DNA of 64,000 nucleotides, from contig MELF01000025.1 in the NCBI GenBank assembly GCA_001767525.1, positions 1 to 64,000 on the forward strand, in the 5' to 3' direction. The position numbers and the translations under genes are program-made. Positions 52,564 to 62,435 of this stretch are shown piece by piece. The notes under the pieces are model-generated. The model had not been told where the DNA came from. It made no database searches and worked only from the letters and a program-made list of their open reading frames with translations. This DNA is from Acidobacteria bacterium RIFCSPLOWO2_12_FULL_68_19 (GTDB lineage Bacteria; Acidobacteriota; Vicinamibacteria; Vicinamibacterales; UBA2999). Numbering within the stretch: the first letter of the stretch is position 1; each line of letters begins with the position of its first letter.

Positions 52564-53868
52564 GTGAGGAGGGGAACCGCCGCTCGACTGCTGACCGGCC
52601 TCGTCGCCTCCCTGCTCTGCGCCGAGCTGCTGGCGCTGGCGGTCTACTACATCGAGACCGGCGCGCTCTTCTACACGCATCGCCGGACGTATCAGGCGCT
52701 CCTTCCGGCGCCCGAGGACCGGCTCGTCGTGGGCGAAGCGGTGCATCCCTACTTCGGCGTCACCCACCGGCCGGGTGTGCCGTTCGACATTCCGGCGTCG
52801 CTCCGCGCGAACAGCTCGGCGCCGGCCCGGCTGCGCACGAACAACTTCGGGTTCGTCTCACCCCACGCGTACCCGTTCACCGGAACGGGCGACCGGCAGT
52901 TCCTGGTGGGCCTGTTCGGGGGATCGGTCGGGCTGTGGTTCTGCCAGGTGGGCGCGCCGCGGATGGTCGAGCAGCTCGCACGCCATCCCTTCTTCCGCGC
53001 CAGGGAGATCGTGCCGCTCTGCTTCAGCCACGAGGGGTACAAGCAGCCGCAGCAGGCGCTCGTGCTCGCCTACTTCCTGTCGCGCGGCCAGCGACTCGAC
53101 CTCGTCGTCAACCTCGATGGCTTCAACGACGTGGCGCTCGGCGCGCTCAACGACGAGCGCGGCTTCGACGCCTCGATGCCGAGCGTGCAGCACCTCGACC
53201 CGCTCATCGACCTGGTCAACCAGTCCGCGCTGACGCCGCAGAAGCTGGACACGCTCGCGGCGATCTTCGGCGACCGCCGCCGGCTCACCGCGTTGACCGG
53301 CCGGATCGCCGCGAACCGGATCGCCGCGGTGGACTTCGTCCTCGACCGGTACTACCGGTGGCTGCTCGACCGGTACACGCGGGCGCTGGGACGGTTCGCC
53401 ACGCTGCCGTCGAATCCGCCCGAGAACCGTCTCATCCAGGCGACGCCGCCGGTCGCGCCGAAGGACCGCGCCGCGCTCTTCGCGGAGATCGCGGACCTCT
53501 GGGCGCGGTCCTCGACGCTGATGCACGAGATGCTCGAGGCGCGCAGCGCCGTCTACGTGCACGTCCTGCAGCCCAACCAGTACTTCACCGGGCGCCGGTT
53601 CTCCGAAGACGAGACGGCCACGGCGCTGAGCGACGCCTCGCCGTACAAACGAAGCGTCGAAGAGGGCTATCCGCTGCTCGTCGCCGCCGGCGCCTCGGAG
53701 CTGCGGGCGCGGCACGTGAGGTTCTTCGACGCGACGCGCGTGCTGGACGCGGAGCCCGCGCCCGTGTACATGGACAACTGCTGCCACTACACGCTCACCG
53801 GCAACTACGTGCTGGCGGACTTCATCGCAAGGTCGATCGTGAGCACTCCAGGGCCGTGGAAGAACTGA
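52564..53868 (+). CDS. SGNH-hydrolase-like membrane-anchored protein
   Basis: A 434-aa protein from a GTG at 52564. An N-terminal anchor (about residues 6-28, LLTGLVASLLCAELLALAVYYI) is followed by a possible SGNH/GDSL core: QFLVGLFGGSVGLWFCQV could be block I (a GxS motif), LDLVVNLDGFNDVALG resembles the GxND block, and CCHYTLTGNYVLADFIA may contain the DxxH end. The blocks are degenerate, so activity is uncertain. Similar proteins occur in glycan or lipid modification. It follows the amidohydrolase by 27 bp. Confidence 0.68.
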   Translation: MRRGTAARLLTGLVASLLCAELLALAVYYIETGALFYTHRRTYQALLPAPEDRLVVGEAVHPYFGVTHRPGVPFDIPASLRANSSAPARLRTNNFGFVSPHAYPFTGTGDRQFLVGLFGGSVGLWFCQVGAPRMVEQLARHPFFRAREIVPLCFSHEGYKQPQQALVLAYFLSRGQRLDLVVNLDGFNDVALGALNDERGFDASMPSVQHLDPLIDLVNQSALTPQKLDTLAAIFGDRRRLTALTGRIAANRIAAVDFVLDRYYRWLLDRYTRALGRFATLPSNPPENRLIQATPPVAPKDRAALFAEIADLWARSSTLMHEMLEARSAVYVHVLQPNQYFTGRRFSEDETATALSDASPYKRSVEEGYPLLVAAGASELRARHVRFFDATRVLDAEPAPVYMDNCCHYTLTGNYVLADFIARSIVSTPGPWKN

Positions 53869-53871
53869 CCG

Positions 53872-54339
53872 TCACAGCCAACGGTGCACGCGGCGCGTGT
53901 ACTGCTCGTACTCGGTGCCGAAGCGCCGCCGCAGGTAGCGTTCCTCCGGCACGATGACGAACTGCTGCACGCCGGCGACCGCCGGTACGAGCAGCACGAT
54001 GGTCCACCACGTGTTCAGGAACAGGGCAAGACCGGCCGTCAGGAGCGCCAGCGACACGTACATCGGGTTCCGGGTGACGGTGTAGGGGCCGGCGGTCACC
54101 AGCGCCGCGGCCGGCCGGAACGGGATCGGGCTCGTCCGGCTCCGCCAGAACATCCCGAAGGCGCTTCCACCCAGCACGGCCCAGCCCGCCACCAACACCC
54201 ACGCCAGCGCCGTCCGCGCGGCGCCTCCGCCGACCGGCATCGGCCACCGGCCCTCCAGCAGCCAGCCGCCGACCAGAGCCGCCCCATAGAACAGCGGCGG
54301 CGGAAGGTGCACGCCGGCGCTGTCGGGAGGTGACGGCAT
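53872..54339 (-). CDS. Isoprenylcysteine carboxyl methyltransferase-family protein
   Basis: A 155-aa membrane protein with about four helices. The C-terminal motif ALVTAGPYTVTRNPMYVSLALLTAGLALF (RNPMY) and EERYLRRRFGTEYEQYTRRVHRWL are the ICMT/PEMT signatures for SAM binding at the membrane face. Bacterial members methylate lipids or unknown substrates. It ends 3 bp after the convergent SGNH-like gene. Confidence 0.87.
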   Translation of the reverse strand: MPSPPDSAGVHLPPPLFYGAALVGGWLLEGRWPMPVGGGAARTALAWVLVAGWAVLGGSAFGMFWRSRTSPIPFRPAAALVTAGPYTVTRNPMYVSLALLTAGLALFLNTWWTIVLLVPAVAGVQQFVIVPEERYLRRRFGTEYEQYTRRVHRWL

Positions 54340-54509
54340 GGCGGCAATCTTAACCCCTTGCGCGCAGCGATGCCGCCGGCCTTCTGTGCGTCCGTCGCCG
54401 ACACGGTTCGGATCGTGACGGGCGCCGTCGACAGGCGCGCCCCGGGGGAACGCTGGAGATCGTGTACGCTCGTCGGGACAACACGGAATTGGCATTCTTG
54501 GAGGTCTGG

Positions 54510-57440
54510 ATGAAATCTTCTCGGACGGTCGCGTGGCTGCTTGCCGCCGGGGCGCTCCTGGCTCTGCCGTCGGCAGGCCGGGCACAGGAGGCGGTCATTA
54601 CCGGCAGGGTCGCCGATTCGACCGGCGGCGTGCTGCCAGGCGTGACGGTCACCGCGGTGCACGAAGCGACGGGGAACACGTTCCTCGGGGTCAGCGACGA
54701 AACGGGTATCTACCGCATCCCGGTTCGGATCGGCGGCTTCCGCATCACCGCGGAGCTGCAGGGATTTGCCACCGTCACGCGGAGCGGCGTGACGGTGCTG
54801 GTCGGACAAACGGTCACCATCGACGTGCAGATGGTCCCCTCGTCGTTCCAGGAATCGGTGACGGTGACGGCGGAAGCGCCGCTCATCGACACGCGGCAGT
54901 CGACGGTCGGGGCCAACCTGGATTCACGGCAACTGTCGGAAATCCCGCTGTCGGGCCGCAACTGGACCGAGCTCGTCATCCTGATGCCCGGCTCGCGCGC
55001 CAACGAAGTGGGCACCAACGGCACCGGCGGGCCGGTGGCCCGCACCGGCCGCAGCGGCGGCACGCAGGGGACCTACCAGGTGAACATCGACGGCCAGCAG
55101 GTCACGCAGACGGTGGCCGGAACGTTCACCAACCCGAACTTCAGCCGCGAGTCGATCGCCGAGTTCCAGTTCATCTCGAACCGGTTCGACGCCGCGCAGG
55201 GACGTTCCGCGGGCATCCAGGTGAACGCCGTGACCAAGTCGGGCACCAACGCGTTCGAGGGATCGTTCTCCGGATACTTCCGGAACTCGAAGTGGGGTTC
55301 GCCCGACTTCATCCGCCGCACGATTCTGCCCTACTCGAACCAGCAGATCGTCGCCACCTTCGGCGGCCCGATCAAGACAGATCGGCTCCACTTCTTCGGC
55401 CACTACGAGGTCGAGCGGGAGCCGCGCGTCGTGGCGTTCACGACGCCGTGGCCGTCCTTCAACCAGGACCTCCGGGGCAACCGCATGGAGCACAAGGCCG
55501 GCGCGCGGGTCGACTGGGACATGGGCGGACAGCGCCGGCTCGCTGTGAGCAGCAACTTCTGGAGCCAGATGCTGCCGAACCGCTTCGACCTGAACAGCTC
55601 CACGGACCATCCGTCGGCGACCACGCGCGAGCTGGCGCGCATGCAGCGCGTCAACGCGCAGCTGACCCAGGTCCTCAGCAACCGGGCCGTCAACGTCGTC
55701 AACGTCGGCGTCTACCGGCAGACGAGCGACGAGACCTCGTACATCGGCGACGACAAGGTCGGGAAGATTCAGTTCAACAGCGCCCTGTCGGTCGGTCCCG
55801 GTCTGACCGACGTCGGCCGGACGCCGTTCCGGTGGAATCCCACGACCTACACGTTCCGCGACGACGTCACGCTCTCGTTCAACGCCCGGGGCCGCCACGA
55901 CCTGAAGTTCGGGGGAGAGTACCTCTTCAACACGATCAGCGACATGTTCTGGTGCAACTACTGCCGCGGCTGGCTCGACGCGCGCGGCGGGGCGGTGCCG
56001 CGCAACATCGAGCAGATCTTCCCGGTCTGGAACGATCCGTCCACGTGGCGGCTCGACGATATTCCCGGCAGCGTCCTGGTGCGCTACCGCAAGGCGTTCG
56101 GCGATCCGCACATGGAGGAGACCAAGCACATGCCGGGCGTCTGGATCCAGGACGACTGGTCGATCACCTCGAAGCTGACCCTGAACGTGGGCGTCCGCTA
56201 CGACGTGGAGGTCGGCGCCTTCGCCGAGAACCTCGGCCTCGAAGTGCGTCCGTTCCTGCCGCCGAACCGGAAGGCCGACAGAAACAACGTCGCGCCCCGC
56301 GTCGGCTTCGCCTACAGCATGACCGACACGACGGTCGTCCGCGGCGGGTACGGGCGCTTCTACGCGCAGATGTTCGCGCGCGACAGCTTCTACACGCACG
56401 CGCTGATGCAGACGGTCATTCCCGAGATCCGCTACGACGGCCGGCCGAACTTCGCGTCCAACCCGTTCAACGGGCCGGAGCCGACCTACGAGCAGGTCGT
56501 GGCGCGAACGTGCCCGGCCACGAACAACGCGCCCGGCTGCTACCGGCTCGACCTCACGCGTATCAACAGCCCTTCCATGGACATCCCCTACAGCCACCAG
56601 TCGTCGGTCGGCGTCCAGCAGCAGATCGGCACCGAGATCGCCGTGACGGCGGACTTCGTCTACACGGGGCTGAAGAACACCGAGATCATCCGCAACGTCA
56701 ACCTGACGTACAACCCGGCGACCGGCGTCAACTACCCGTTCACCGACCTCAGCCGGCGCGCGTTCCCCGACTGGGGGCTCGCCAACGTCGTCCGGTTCAG
56801 CCAGGACGGCTACATGAACGACTACGCGCTGCAGACCGGGTTCACCAAACGCTTCAGCCGCGGCTACCAGCTCTCGGGCACCTATACGGCGGGCATGGTG
56901 AAGGACGCCGATCCGCCGCCGGTCAGCGCGACGCTCGGGCCCGACGGCTACGTCCGGTACGCGCCGCTGCCGTTCCAGTCGCCGCCCGACTTCGGGGGCC
57001 AGTACACCTACGCCGTCACCGACCAGCGGCACCGGGCGACGCTCAACGGCGTATGGGAACTGCCCTACGACTTCCAGTTGAGCGGGCTGTACTTCTACGG
57101 CTCCGGCATGCGCTTTGCCGCCGCCTTCGGCGGCGACACGCGCAACGTCGGATCGGGTGGATCGAACCGGTTCAATCCGGCCACCGGCGAGATCGTGCCG
57201 CGCAACAGCTTCGTCGGCAAGCCGCTCCACCGCGTCGACACGCGGATCCTGCGGCGGTTCTCCCTCGGCCGCGGCGTGGCCGTCGACGGCATCGTCGAGG
57301 TCTTCAACCTGTTCAACCACCGCAACTACGGCAACTATGTGACGACGATCAACGCCGCCAATTTCGGGGCGCCGGTCGCCCAGGACAACGTCGCGTACAA
57401 ACCACGGCAGTTCCAGCTCGGATTCCGCGCCACCTTCTGA
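54510..57440 (+). CDS. TonB-dependent receptor with carboxypeptidase-regulatory domain (Oar-like)
   Basis: A 976-aa outer-membrane receptor. The start at 54510 follows a GGAGG by 6 bp. A signal peptide ends at AGRAQ. Residues about 24-105 form a regulatory-like Ig domain (ITGRVADSTGGVLPGVTVTAV, GIYRIPVRIGGFRITAELQGF). A plug domain (about 120-230, ESVTVTAEAPLIDTRQSTVGANL and LSEIPLSGRNWTELVILMPG) precedes the barrel, which ends FQLGFRATF with a terminal aromatic. Such Oar-like receptors are very abundant in Acidobacteriota. Ligand unknown; likely glycan or peptide. Confidence 0.93.
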   Translation: MKSSRTVAWLLAAGALLALPSAGRAQEAVITGRVADSTGGVLPGVTVTAVHEATGNTFLGVSDETGIYRIPVRIGGFRITAELQGFATVTRSGVTVLVGQTVTIDVQMVPSSFQESVTVTAEAPLIDTRQSTVGANLDSRQLSEIPLSGRNWTELVILMPGSRANEVGTNGTGGPVARTGRSGGTQGTYQVNIDGQQVTQTVAGTFTNPNFSRESIAEFQFISNRFDAAQGRSAGIQVNAVTKSGTNAFEGSFSGYFRNSKWGSPDFIRRTILPYSNQQIVATFGGPIKTDRLHFFGHYEVEREPRVVAFTTPWPSFNQDLRGNRMEHKAGARVDWDMGGQRRLAVSSNFWSQMLPNRFDLNSSTDHPSATTRELARMQRVNAQLTQVLSNRAVNVVNVGVYRQTSDETSYIGDDKVGKIQFNSALSVGPGLTDVGRTPFRWNPTTYTFRDDVTLSFNARGRHDLKFGGEYLFNTISDMFWCNYCRGWLDARGGAVPRNIEQIFPVWNDPSTWRLDDIPGSVLVRYRKAFGDPHMEETKHMPGVWIQDDWSITSKLTLNVGVRYDVEVGAFAENLGLEVRPFLPPNRKADRNNVAPRVGFAYSMTDTTVVRGGYGRFYAQMFARDSFYTHALMQTVIPEIRYDGRPNFASNPFNGPEPTYEQVVARTCPATNNAPGCYRLDLTRINSPSMDIPYSHQSSVGVQQQIGTEIAVTADFVYTGLKNTEIIRNVNLTYNPATGVNYPFTDLSRRAFPDWGLANVVRFSQDGYMNDYALQTGFTKRFSRGYQLSGTYTAGMVKDADPPPVSATLGPDGYVRYAPLPFQSPPDFGGQYTYAVTDQRHRATLNGVWELPYDFQLSGLYFYGSGMRFAAAFGGDTRNVGSGGSNRFNPATGEIVPRNSFVGKPLHRVDTRILRRFSLGRGVAVDGIVEVFNLFNHRNYGNYVTTINAANFGAPVAQDNVAYKPRQFQLGFRATF

Positions 57441-57495
57441 GCCGGACACCGCACGCCACCGGGCTCGGCGCCGCCGCGTCGGGCCCGGACCAGCG

Positions 57496-58866
57496 ATGAA
57501 GATCGCCATCTGCTCTGCGTTGCTCATCGCCGCCCTGGGGTTCGCCTCGGCCGCGGCGCCCGCATCCAGGGCCGTGACCTACGGCGAGGTCGCCGCCGTC
57601 CTCGACGTCCTCCGAGCCGACCTCCTCCCGCCGGACCTCCGGACCCTCTCGCCGGCCGATCGCGAAGCGGCGTGGCCCGGATGGGTGACACGCCGCGACA
57701 TGGAGATCCGGCGGCGGCTCGAGCGCGGCGACGAGGACTCGGTCGTCACGCTGCTGCTGTTCGGCGTGACCTTCACGAAGCAGCCTCGCTACAGCTTTGC
57801 CGCCTGGGCGGGCGGCAAGGCGCCGCCGGGCCGCGCCGAGGAGATCGTGGCCGCCGATCCGGTCGTGCAGATGCGAGCGCGCGATCTGGCGGCGGCAATG
57901 GCCGCGCCGAGCGGGAACGAGCGGCTCCAGTTCGCGCGCGGCGTCATCGAGCGCAACGGGTTGACGCTGGCGACGGCCGAGGGGCGGCAGGAAGCGGAGC
58001 GGTTCCTCCTCGACGCGCTCCGGCGCATGCTCGCCGAGTACGAGGAGTTCTTCCGCGAGCGCCCGGCCGGCGCGACGCTGTTCCGACAGCGCGGTCTCGC
58101 CTCCGATACGTCGATTCACGCCGCGTTCGCCATCGAGCGCGCCCTTGAGGACCTTGCCGCCAGGAAGTACCTGACGCGCGGCCAGGTGCGGCGGGTCGCC
58201 GTCGTCGGCCCCGGACTCGACTTCGCCGACAAGCAGGAAGGGCTGGACGTCTACCCGATCCAGACCATTCAGCCGTTTGCCGTCATCGACTCGCTGCGGC
58301 GGCTCGATCTCGCCGACCCGCAGGTGCTACGGGTAGCCGCCTACGACCTCAGTCCGCGGGTGAACCGGCACCTCGACGCCGTCGTCCAGGCGGCGCGTGC
58401 CGGACGCACCTACACCCTGCACTTCCCACGCAACGAGGCGCAGCCGTGGACGCCGGAGTTCGTGTCCTACTGGGAACGGATTGGCGCGTGGATCGGCGAG
58501 AGCACCGCTCCGGTGCCGCCCATCCCGGCTCTGCCGGCCGTGCGGATGCGGGCGGTGCGCCTCCGGCCGGACGTCGTGCAGGCCGTCGCGGCCGAGGATC
58601 TCAACGTCGTGCTGCAGCGGCCGGACTTGACGTCCGAGGAGCGGTTCGACCTCGTGATCGCGACCAACATCCTCATCTACTACGACGTGTTCGAGCAGTC
58701 GCTCGCCCTCGGCAACATCGCGGCGATACTGCGGCCGGGCGGCCTGCTCCTGACGAACACTCCGCTGTTCGAGCTGCCGGCCGTTCCGATGCGCCTGGCC
58801 GGCGAAACGCCGGTCGTCTACATGGACGGGGGGCGCGACTGGATCATGTGGTACGAGCGGCAGTGA
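57496..58866 (+). CDS. CheR-like SAM-dependent methyltransferase with signal peptide
   Basis: A 456-aa protein. The N-terminus MKIAICSALLIAALGFASAAAPAS looks like a cleavable signal. A helical part (about residues 25-220) precedes a Rossmann-type methyltransferase: VRRVAVVGPGLDFADK (glycine motif), VLRVAAYDLSPRVN, LNVVLQRPDL, and FDLVIATNILIYYDVFEQSLALGNIAAILRPGGLLLTN, which matches the CheR motif IF..NVLIYFD. SAM is cytoplasmic, so the apparent export signal is puzzling; the segment may instead be a membrane anchor. It follows the TonB receptor on the same strand. Confidence 0.75.
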   Translation: MKIAICSALLIAALGFASAAAPASRAVTYGEVAAVLDVLRADLLPPDLRTLSPADREAAWPGWVTRRDMEIRRRLERGDEDSVVTLLLFGVTFTKQPRYSFAAWAGGKAPPGRAEEIVAADPVVQMRARDLAAAMAAPSGNERLQFARGVIERNGLTLATAEGRQEAERFLLDALRRMLAEYEEFFRERPAGATLFRQRGLASDTSIHAAFAIERALEDLAARKYLTRGQVRRVAVVGPGLDFADKQEGLDVYPIQTIQPFAVIDSLRRLDLADPQVLRVAAYDLSPRVNRHLDAVVQAARAGRTYTLHFPRNEAQPWTPEFVSYWERIGAWIGESTAPVPPIPALPAVRMRAVRLRPDVVQAVAAEDLNVVLQRPDLTSEERFDLVIATNILIYYDVFEQSLALGNIAAILRPGGLLLTNTPLFELPAVPMRLAGETPVVYMDGGRDWIMWYERQ

Positions 58867-58869
58867 AAG

Positions 58870-60921
58870 CTAGCCGGCACGCTGGGCCACCGGCCGAAGG
58901 GAGGCCAATCCGATCAGTCCACCGACGGCGAGCATCTGGGCCATTGTCATCGAACACGCGCGCAAGACGGCGACGGCGTCCGGCACGAATGCAGCGGTCA
59001 CCTGCTGCTGGTCCACCCCGACGAGAGCCAGCAGGCCGCCTGCACTGCGCACCTGGCCAGACGAGGCGCGCCATGCCGGATCGTAGGCCACTGGAAGCAC
59101 CAGCGCCCGCCCGGCGGCGACCACCGGGTCTGCCAGGCGGACGACGATACCGCGCGCATCGATGGCCACCGACGTTCTGGGTAGTGGCGTCAGTGTCGGC
59201 AGCAGCCGGGATTCCGCCGACAATGCCGGCTCATGTGCCAGCGGCCCGTGCAGGCCGGAGGCGGGAAGCGCCCTGACGCGGTCATCCGATTCCAGGGCGA
59301 CACCGATCTCCAGCCAGCCATCGATCGCCAGGCCGGGCAGTCGCGACCAGGGTGCGCACTCGACTCCAGGGGGCAGCAACAAGTAGCGCAGCTGGAGAAA
59401 GTGGACGGCCGCCGCGTCACACAGGATCCGGGACGGCAGGTCGGTGGTCTCATTGAACAGCCACTCGTTGGGTTCGACGAGACCCCGCATCGTCCGCAGT
59501 TTCGTCCAAGCCGTGACGAGCGGGTAGCCTGCGTCGGCGAAATCCGTGCTGGCCCGCCGCCGATCGCGCATCTCGCCGCGCGCGTCCGGCCAGAACGCGA
59601 GGCGCCCGCCTTTCAGTAGTGCACCCGGCGCGAGACCTCGCGTCACCAGGCGCTCCCCGGGCGGCAACAGATCACGATTCCAGCTCCAGCGATTCCCGTC
59701 CTGCCGAACAACCTTCCGGGCAAGGGCCGTCGCGTAGGCAGGACTCTGGAGACTGGCGAGTGCGAGCGCCGCAAGAGCCAAACCGCCTGTCAGCCGACTG
59801 GTCAGGCGTGGCACGCGGAAGACACCGGCCGCACATGCGGCGCTGAACACCGCGAACGCGATTGCCGGGTCTCTCATGGCCCATGTGACGGTCGGCGCGT
59901 AGACCGAGGTACCCGGCGACAACCCCGCCGCACCGGCGCCAAGGACGAGGGAGATGAACGCGCTTCCGAGGATCAGCCTCCGGAGACGAACGTCGCCGGC
60001 TCTCAATCCGAGGACGAGGGACACCAGCGCGAGCGGGAGATACGTGAACGGCAGTCGCGGCGCCACCGGTCCAAACGGGAACGCGTTGGCAGACATGAGG
60101 CCTACGTCCGCGTTCTCCACAATTCGTTTCAACTCACCAGTCGCCGCGGTGTTTGCGGCCTGGAGCTCCCGGATGATGTCTGGAACCTGCAACGCGACCG
60201 GCACCAGCAGGGCGGTGGCCAGCGCAGCCACCGCCGACAATCTCAGTCGGAGTGGGTGCTCGGATCGACACAGGGCCAGCATCGATGCGAGCACGAGCGT
60301 ACCCGCGAGGATCGGCCAGTGTCCCGCATGCGAGACGGCAATGAGCCCCCAGACCGTACCCGCGACCGACAGGGCGGCGATCCACCGAGCCGCTCGGGAC
60401 GGTGCCGAATCCAGGAGCGTCAATAGCGCATGTGGCGCAAACACGCACGCGACGAACGCGCAATAGGTGAGGGCCGTGCCCAGCCAGTCGACGGAGATCG
60501 TGTAGTCGACGATCGGCGCCGACCAGAAGAGGAGCACCGCCGCCAGCCACGACACGGCGCCTCCGCAGAGCGGCGCGAGCGCGTGCCGCGCCACCAGAAC
60601 AGCCGCCCCGATCGAGAACGCCAGCAGAAGCCAGTAGGCGAGCGGCGCCGGGAGAAATGGTGCGAGCAGCGCGCCCGGCGACGAGCCGACGCTCCCCTGC
60701 AGCGGGAGTCGGACCCCGAGTCCCAGCGCCAGGGTATAGACGGGATGACCCATGACACGCACGCTTTCTACCGCCGTTCCACGATCCAGCGAAAAGAACA
60801 CGTGTTCATAGCTCTCCAGGTCGCGACTCCCCAGCAGGGCTGCGATCCCAGCGACGCAACCGCCGAAGGCGAGCGCCGACACGAGCCGGCGCGCCCCGTC
60901 GCGAAGCCAGAAGTGCCGCAT
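58870..60921 (-). CDS. Large multi-pass membrane protein of a glycan locus
   Basis: A 683-aa protein from the ATG at 60921, preferred because a TACACT box lies 6 bp upstream; an in-frame ATG at 60954 would add 11 residues. About 12-13 hydrophobic segments (first residues about 10-30, last near the C-terminus) with a soluble domain around residues 400-640 (ERLVTRGLAPGALLKGG, LFNETTDLPSRILCDAAAVHFLQLRYLLLPP). This layout resembles O-antigen ligase/GT-C-type proteins, but I see no clear catalytic motif. It is divergent from the NeuD-like gene. Confidence 0.65.
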   Translation of the reverse strand: MRHFWLRDGARRLVSALAFGGCVAGIAALLGSRDLESYEHVFFSLDRGTAVESVRVMGHPVYTLALGLGVRLPLQGSVGSSPGALLAPFLPAPLAYWLLLAFSIGAAVLVARHALAPLCGGAVSWLAAVLLFWSAPIVDYTISVDWLGTALTYCAFVACVFAPHALLTLLDSAPSRAARWIAALSVAGTVWGLIAVSHAGHWPILAGTLVLASMLALCRSEHPLRLRLSAVAALATALLVPVALQVPDIIRELQAANTAATGELKRIVENADVGLMSANAFPFGPVAPRLPFTYLPLALVSLVLGLRAGDVRLRRLILGSAFISLVLGAGAAGLSPGTSVYAPTVTWAMRDPAIAFAVFSAACAAGVFRVPRLTSRLTGGLALAALALASLQSPAYATALARKVVRQDGNRWSWNRDLLPPGERLVTRGLAPGALLKGGRLAFWPDARGEMRDRRRASTDFADAGYPLVTAWTKLRTMRGLVEPNEWLFNETTDLPSRILCDAAAVHFLQLRYLLLPPGVECAPWSRLPGLAIDGWLEIGVALESDDRVRALPASGLHGPLAHEPALSAESRLLPTLTPLPRTSVAIDARGIVVRLADPVVAAGRALVLPVAYDPAWRASSGQVRSAGGLLALVGVDQQQVTAAFVPDAVAVLRACSMTMAQMLAVGGLIGLASLRPVAQRAG

Positions 60922-60992
60922 CGCCGCAGTGTAGCGCGATTCTTCTGACATCACCCGGGTGTGCGGTACGATGGATCCCGAGGGTTTCTATC

Positions 60993-61646
60993 GTGTCCGA
61001 CCGAGGCGGAGGGTCAACTCAGGCCGACGGCACCTACATTCTCGGCACAGGAGTGCTGGCGGACGAATTCCTCGCTCTGCTGCGGCATGCTGGAACTCCG
61101 GTCGCGGGGTTTGTCGAGAACCTCGACCGAGGCCGGACGAGAACCCATGCGTCCGGTCTTCCCATCATCTGGGTCGACGACCTGCCGGCCGGCGCGCAAT
61201 GCCTCTGTGCCCTGTCGACGACACATCGGATCCGATTCATCGATCAGGTCCGAAGTCGAGCGTCTTTTCCGACATTCGTCCATCCGAGCAGCGTCGTGCT
61301 CCCGTTCGGCACGATCGGTCCTGGCACGCTGGTATCAACGGGCGTACTCGTGGCAAGTCATGTGACGCTTGGCTCGCACGTGTTCGTGAACAGGGGTGCC
61401 CGGATCGGCCATCACACCCGGATCGGGGACTACGTGACTCTGCAGCCGGGCGTCAACGTGGCGGGAGAAGTGCAGGTTGGCTCCCGCGCCTACATCGGTC
61501 TCGGAGCGATCGTGAGAGAGCGGCTGACGATCGGTGAGGGGGCAATCGTTGCGGCCGGCGCGCTGGTGACCCATGACGTCCCAGCCCACTCGATGGTCGC
61601 CGGTTCCCCCGCCCGGGTCAAACGCCGCGACGTCGAGCCCAAGTGA
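60993..61646 (+). CDS. Sugar O/N-acyltransferase, NeuD/PglD-like
   Basis: A 217-aa left-handed beta-helix acyltransferase. The N-terminal half (YILGTGVLADEFLALLRHAG, VAGFVEN, LCALSTTHRIRFIDQV) binds the nucleotide-sugar. The C-terminal half has hexapeptide repeats (HPSSVVLPFGTIGPGTLVSTGVLVASHVTLGSHVFVNRGARIGHHTRIGDYVTL, ending GSPARV). The His of ARIGHHTRIGDY is the usual catalytic position. It would acetylate an amino sugar, such as the product of the nearby aminotransferase. The start is GTG 60993. Confidence 0.87.
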   Translation: MSDRGGGSTQADGTYILGTGVLADEFLALLRHAGTPVAGFVENLDRGRTRTHASGLPIIWVDDLPAGAQCLCALSTTHRIRFIDQVRSRASFPTFVHPSSVVLPFGTIGPGTLVSTGVLVASHVTLGSHVFVNRGARIGHHTRIGDYVTLQPGVNVAGEVQVGSRAYIGLGAIVRERLTIGEGAIVAAGALVTHDVPAHSMVAGSPARVKRRDVEPK

Positions 61647-61649
61647 TCT

Positions 61650-62378
61650 TCAGCGGCGTCCGCGCCGACGCGATACGCGGCATTCCGCCCAGCACAGCAT
61701 CACGTGCCATGCGAATCGGAGTCTCTTCCACGCCGTGTACGCCGATCGACCCGCCGGCCGCATCACGCGCGACCCCGACACGGTGCAATGAGGCAGCCCC
61801 GAGAGCCCGATCAACCCCGGCAGGTATACGTGAGTCGTCTCGAACGAGAGCAGAACCAGGCGCATCCGGCCGGTGATGGCCAGGAACATGCCAGTCGCGG
61901 CGGGGATGCCGTACAGGAGCGGGTTGACGATCGTCTTGAACATCCGCGACGTCACTGCGCGGCCGAACGCTTCGGCGCGTGAATCGAACCGCGCAAACAC
62001 CGCATCGTAGCCGTCCTCGAGGGCTCGAACGAGTGCGACGAGGGCTTCCGGCGGATCCTGCAGATCCGCATCGATGACAACGATGCGGTCACCACGGGCG
62101 TGAGAGATCCCGATGAGCGCCGCGCGATGCTGTCCCACGTTCTTGGCCAGCCGTACGACGCGCACGGCGGCATCGACCCCGGCAAGCCGCTCGGCCACCT
62201 CGCCAGACCCGCGCGGGCAGGCGTCGTCGATGAGAATGATTTCGGACGGCCAATCCAGTCGAGACACAACTCGCGTCAGGCGTGCGTGCAACTCGGCGAG
62301 CGTTGCAACGCTGCAGAACAGTGGCACGACGACGCTGAGGACGGGTATCGTGGTGTCGGTCGGCTGGTCCTGGATCAT
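61650..62378 (-). CDS. Family 2 glycosyltransferase
   Basis: A 242-aa GT-A fold enzyme. LSVVVPLFCSVATLAELHARL opens the fold, IILIDDACPRGSGE gives the first Asp pair, KNVGQHRAALIGISHARGDRIVVIDADLQDPPEALVALV is close to ArnC/dolichyl-phosphate-mannose synthase-type GT2s. Unlike those, it lacks two C-terminal membrane helices, though one hydrophobic stretch (GMFLAITGRMRLVLL) exists. Probably adds a sugar to a polyprenyl carrier. It is convergent with the acyltransferase and divergent from the aminotransferase. Confidence 0.88.
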   Translation of the reverse strand: MIQDQPTDTTIPVLSVVVPLFCSVATLAELHARLTRVVSRLDWPSEIILIDDACPRGSGEVAERLAGVDAAVRVVRLAKNVGQHRAALIGISHARGDRIVVIDADLQDPPEALVALVRALEDGYDAVFARFDSRAEAFGRAVTSRMFKTIVNPLLYGIPAATGMFLAITGRMRLVLLSFETTHVYLPGLIGLSGLPHCTVSGSRVMRPAGRSAYTAWKRLRFAWHVMLCWAECRVSRRRGRR

Positions 62379-62416
62379 CGACTCCGCGCCCAGCGGAGCT
62401 GTGTTCGTAGGTGAAA

Positions 62417-62425
62417 TGATACACT
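62417..62425 (+). promoter_or_regulatory. Extended -10 box upstream of the aminotransferase gene
   Basis: TGATACACT is an extended -10 (TGN plus TACACT), ending 10 bp before the ATG at 62436. It lies in the divergent gap with the GT2 gene; no convincing -35. Confidence 0.5.
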
Positions 62426-62435
62426 CGCGATTGCG

